Source of the DNA: Xylaria sp. FL1777
Lineage: Eukaryota > Ascomycota > Sordariomycetes > Xylariales > Xylariaceae
Direction of reading: 5' to 3'
DNA: 64,000 nt
Assembly: GCA_022578965.1 (NCBI GenBank)
Contig: MU400590.1
Location: forward strand, 144,538-208,537
Shown here: one piece after another, positions 61,846 through 64,000 of the stretch
Layout: every line of letters begins with the position of its first letter
Numbering within the stretch: the first letter of the stretch is position 1
Notes under the pieces: model-generated
Told to the model about the DNA's origin: nothing
The model's database searches: none
What the model saw: only the letters and a program-made list of their open reading frames with translations
Made by a program: the position numbers and the translations under genes

Positions 61846-62751
61846 ATGGCTCCAATTCGAGTCCTCGCGCTCCCGGCTTTCGCCGCCATGGCTGCCGCCC
61901 TGAGCATCAACGACTTTGTCCCGTCTTGCGCGCCCACGTGTATCGCCGATACTATCGCTCAGCATACGACCTGTGCCGCTAATGACAACAGCTGTATCTG
62001 CTCGTTGATCTACACAGTTCGGCGGGACGGGGAAGTCTGCTTGCGTGACTCCTGCAGCACGGCTGACTACGGTATGTGCACCTCCAGCTTCACACTTCAC
62101 ATGTAGGAGAATGATGACTGACGAATAAAAAAAGGCTCTGTCCAAACGGGCATCGACAAATTCTGTGCTGCCGTGGCGGCTGGCGGGGATGGCTCAAGCA
62201 CGACAAGCCCCCCTACAACCACCACCACCACCACCTCCTCCAGTCAGGATACTCCGACCTCTACTCCTACTACGACCACCACGGAGAGTCCATCCCAGAC
62301 TCCTACTAACTATCCCACAGGCACTCCCACCGAGACTTCAACCAAGACTCCCACGGGTACTACTACGGAAACCTCGACGGGTAGTTCTACTGAGACGCCC
62401 ACTGGGACGGCCACTGAGACGCCTACCGGGACTCCTACTGGTACTACTACTCCCACCGATGCTCCCACTTCCAGCTACCCTGTGTCTACAGCTTCAACAT
62501 CCGGGGCCTCCACGCCAGCTTCGACTGAGAGTCCAGGCACCACGGTCGTGCCAACCGGCTCGTCCAGCTTCAGCACCTCGGTTGGAGGCAGCACCACGGA
62601 GCCACCAAGCAGCACCACTGCTTCGAGCGGCGCATCCTCCAGTACCTCGTCGACTCCGGCCACGGGTGCCGGCTCACTCGGTGCTCGGGCCGGTCTAGGC
62701 GCTGGTATTGCCGGCATGCTGCTCGCCTGTGGCGTCGCCTACTTGCTGTAA
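61846..62751 (+). CDS. CFEM-domain GPI-anchored cell-surface protein
   Basis: Exons 61846-62071 and 62135-62751 encode about 280 residues. A signal peptide (to about residue 19, LPAFAAMAAALS) is followed by a CFEM domain with eight Cys at 28, 32, 43, 50, 52, 65, 70 and 86. The CICSL core contains Cys50 and Cys52, but the usual Asp of the heme-ligand position is not evident. A Thr/Ser/Pro-rich stalk of about 150 residues (TPT, ETPTGT repeats) suggests heavy O-mannosylation. The C-terminus ends in a hydrophobic GPI signal (AGIAGMLLACGVAYLL). CFEM proteins bind heme or act at the wall and plasma membrane in adhesion and host interaction. The intron splits a Gly codon just after the seventh Cys. 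Confidence 0.9.
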
Positions 62752-63734
62752 GGGAGCCGAGGTTATGATAGGTCGTCTGGTTATGACAGCGACGAGATGA
62801 CGGGAAACGAGAAAATTTGCAGTCAACCCAAAAAAAAAAAAAAAGGCAAAAAGAGGGAAAGAAAAGGAGAAAGTTGTTATCGCATAATGCCCAGATCAGC
62901 CTAACCTATTGTTCGGCTGTTGTTTCTTTTCCCCGTTGCGTTGATTAAGTCCTCTTTAATACCCTAAGAGGGGCCGCCAAGTCGGGATCTTGTAGATATT
63001 TGATTACTCCTGTATATGCAGTATATATAACCTTGGAAAACATAGATTGTTTACTCTACATTGAGCCCTATAGTTGTGAGTGGGTTTATTATGAATGGGA
63101 TGCTTATCGCGCGAATGTAAGCGGTAGTTATCGCGGTGCTAAATAAACTTGGCTTCGAGCATAAGTATGTAGGGAGTGCATTTACCAAGGTACTGTCACT
63201 TTGCGATAATCTAACCAACCATAGTATAACGTAGAATATCTACTGTACCTAAAGGCTGCAAGCTCAAAATACGTAGTAAGAGAAACAAACATAAGACTGA
63301 TCATATAGGTAGATTACGGAGACTAGTCGTTTCATGATTTTCAAGATGGGGCCGCGATGACATGACTTGTGAGATGACAAGGAACATGTTTGCGAACCAA
63401 CTTCCACATTAAATCCGCAGAACTTAGCTTAGCACGTGGGTACGTTTCATATAAAATAATTACTGTCCGAAAAGTGTTGAATGTTACCGGTATGATTTGG
63501 CGATAATTCCAATATTATATAAATGGAAATTTATACATTACCTACATACCTACACAGGTAGGTACATGAGGTATATAGGTCATGCACTCTCTTGGGTGAG
63601 ACATATGATAGCAGAACTGGAAGTAATAGCTACTTAGGTGCCTACGCGGAGGCACATATCGGTATCGATAGGCTATCTTCTACCTAGTGGATCAAGATTA
63701 AATAATGGTACACTCTGGTACCCATGTACACTTG
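62752..63734. other. 3' flank and AT-rich spacer
   Basis: Begins with the CFEM gene 3' region, including a run of about 15 A near 62830. TAGGTA/CCTACC words cluster at 63540-63640. No gene is supported. Confidence 0.5.
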
Positions 63735-63796
63735 AGGTACAACCAGGGTTGGTAATTTAGTACTTAGTATAAGGACTAAATTAGTAATTACTAAAT

Positions 63797-64000
63797 TAGT
63801 ATTAGTATTAGTACTGATTTTGAAATACTAATTTAGTATTAGTACTAAATTAGTAATACTAATTTAGTATTAGTAATTACTAATTTAGTATTAGTATTGA
63901 TTTCGAAATACTAATTTAGTATTAGTATTTTTTTACTAATACTAATTTAGTATTAGTATTTTTTAGTAATACTAATTTAGTATTAATAAATACTAGTTAG
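63797..64000. repeat. AT-only tandem/inverted repeat array, running off the window
   Basis: Six copies of ACTAATTTAGTATTA (starting near 63827, 63858, 63880, 63910, 63940 and 63970), mostly 22-31 bases apart, alternate with inverse forms such as ACTAAATTAGTA and AGTAATTACT. Two longer units share a TTYGAAATACTAATTTAG block. The array continues to the last base and contains almost no G or C outside TAGT words. Strands could fold into hairpins. Confidence 0.7.

Noticed and set aside
62165..62698. 177-codon Pro/Leu/Arg-rich frame inside the CFEM gene
   Set aside because: A shadow of the Thr/Ser/Pro-rich stalk in another frame.

Overview
This is nuclear DNA of a filamentous ascomycete, most likely Sordariomycete-like. 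Short GT-AG introns (about 36-130 nt) interrupt most genes. The conserved genes are eukaryotic (Ada2, Nup170, Erg28, GAL7-type uridylyltransferase, 3-ketoacyl-CoA reductase). Fungal-specific families are present (Zn2Cys6 regulators, a CFEM protein). No species is claimed. All exon structures were read by hand from frames, splice signals and family motifs.

Left arm, 1-17.8 kb: one end of a secondary-metabolite cluster of epipolythiodioxopiperazine (ETP, gliotoxin/sirodesmin) type. In order it holds an MFS transporter, a GliT-type dithiol oxidase with an intact CxxC, a membrane O-acyltransferase (SirH/TRI7-like), a second GliT paralogue that has lost the second Cys, a GliN-like methyltransferase, a cytochrome P450, a GliM-like O-methyltransferase, a GliI-like PLP C-S lyase and an HMT1-type ABC half-transporter. 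The ETP-cluster palindrome TCGGN3CCGA is present exactly in four of the promoters (372, 8561, 11101, 14696) and with one mismatch in the other three. The NRPS, glutathione transferase, dipeptidase and cyclotransferase genes of such a pathway are absent and would be expected to the left of base 1.

Middle, 18-38 kb: two small hypothetical genes, then a housekeeping block: Cdc25/rhodanese-like phosphatase, fucosyltransferase-like type II membrane protein, Ada2, galactose-1-phosphate uridylyltransferase, Erg28, very-long-chain 3-oxoacyl-CoA reductase and Nup170. Intergenic DNA here is peppered with short TAGGTACC-like palindromic words.

Right arm, 38-64 kb: an AT-rich, gene-poor accessory region. 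It has a PPAN-repeat orphan, two Zn2Cys6 regulators (the second with an apparent one-base phase error), an SDR facing the second regulator across a dense CGGAG/CTCCG array, a GFA-family enzyme, a hypothetical protein, an APH-like kinase, a tiny Cys-rich protein and a CFEM GPI-anchored protein. Relics lie between them: a Tc1/mariner-like transposase fragment, a berberine-bridge-enzyme-like oxidase fragment and an SDR fragment. The window ends inside an AT-only tandem/inverted repeat array.
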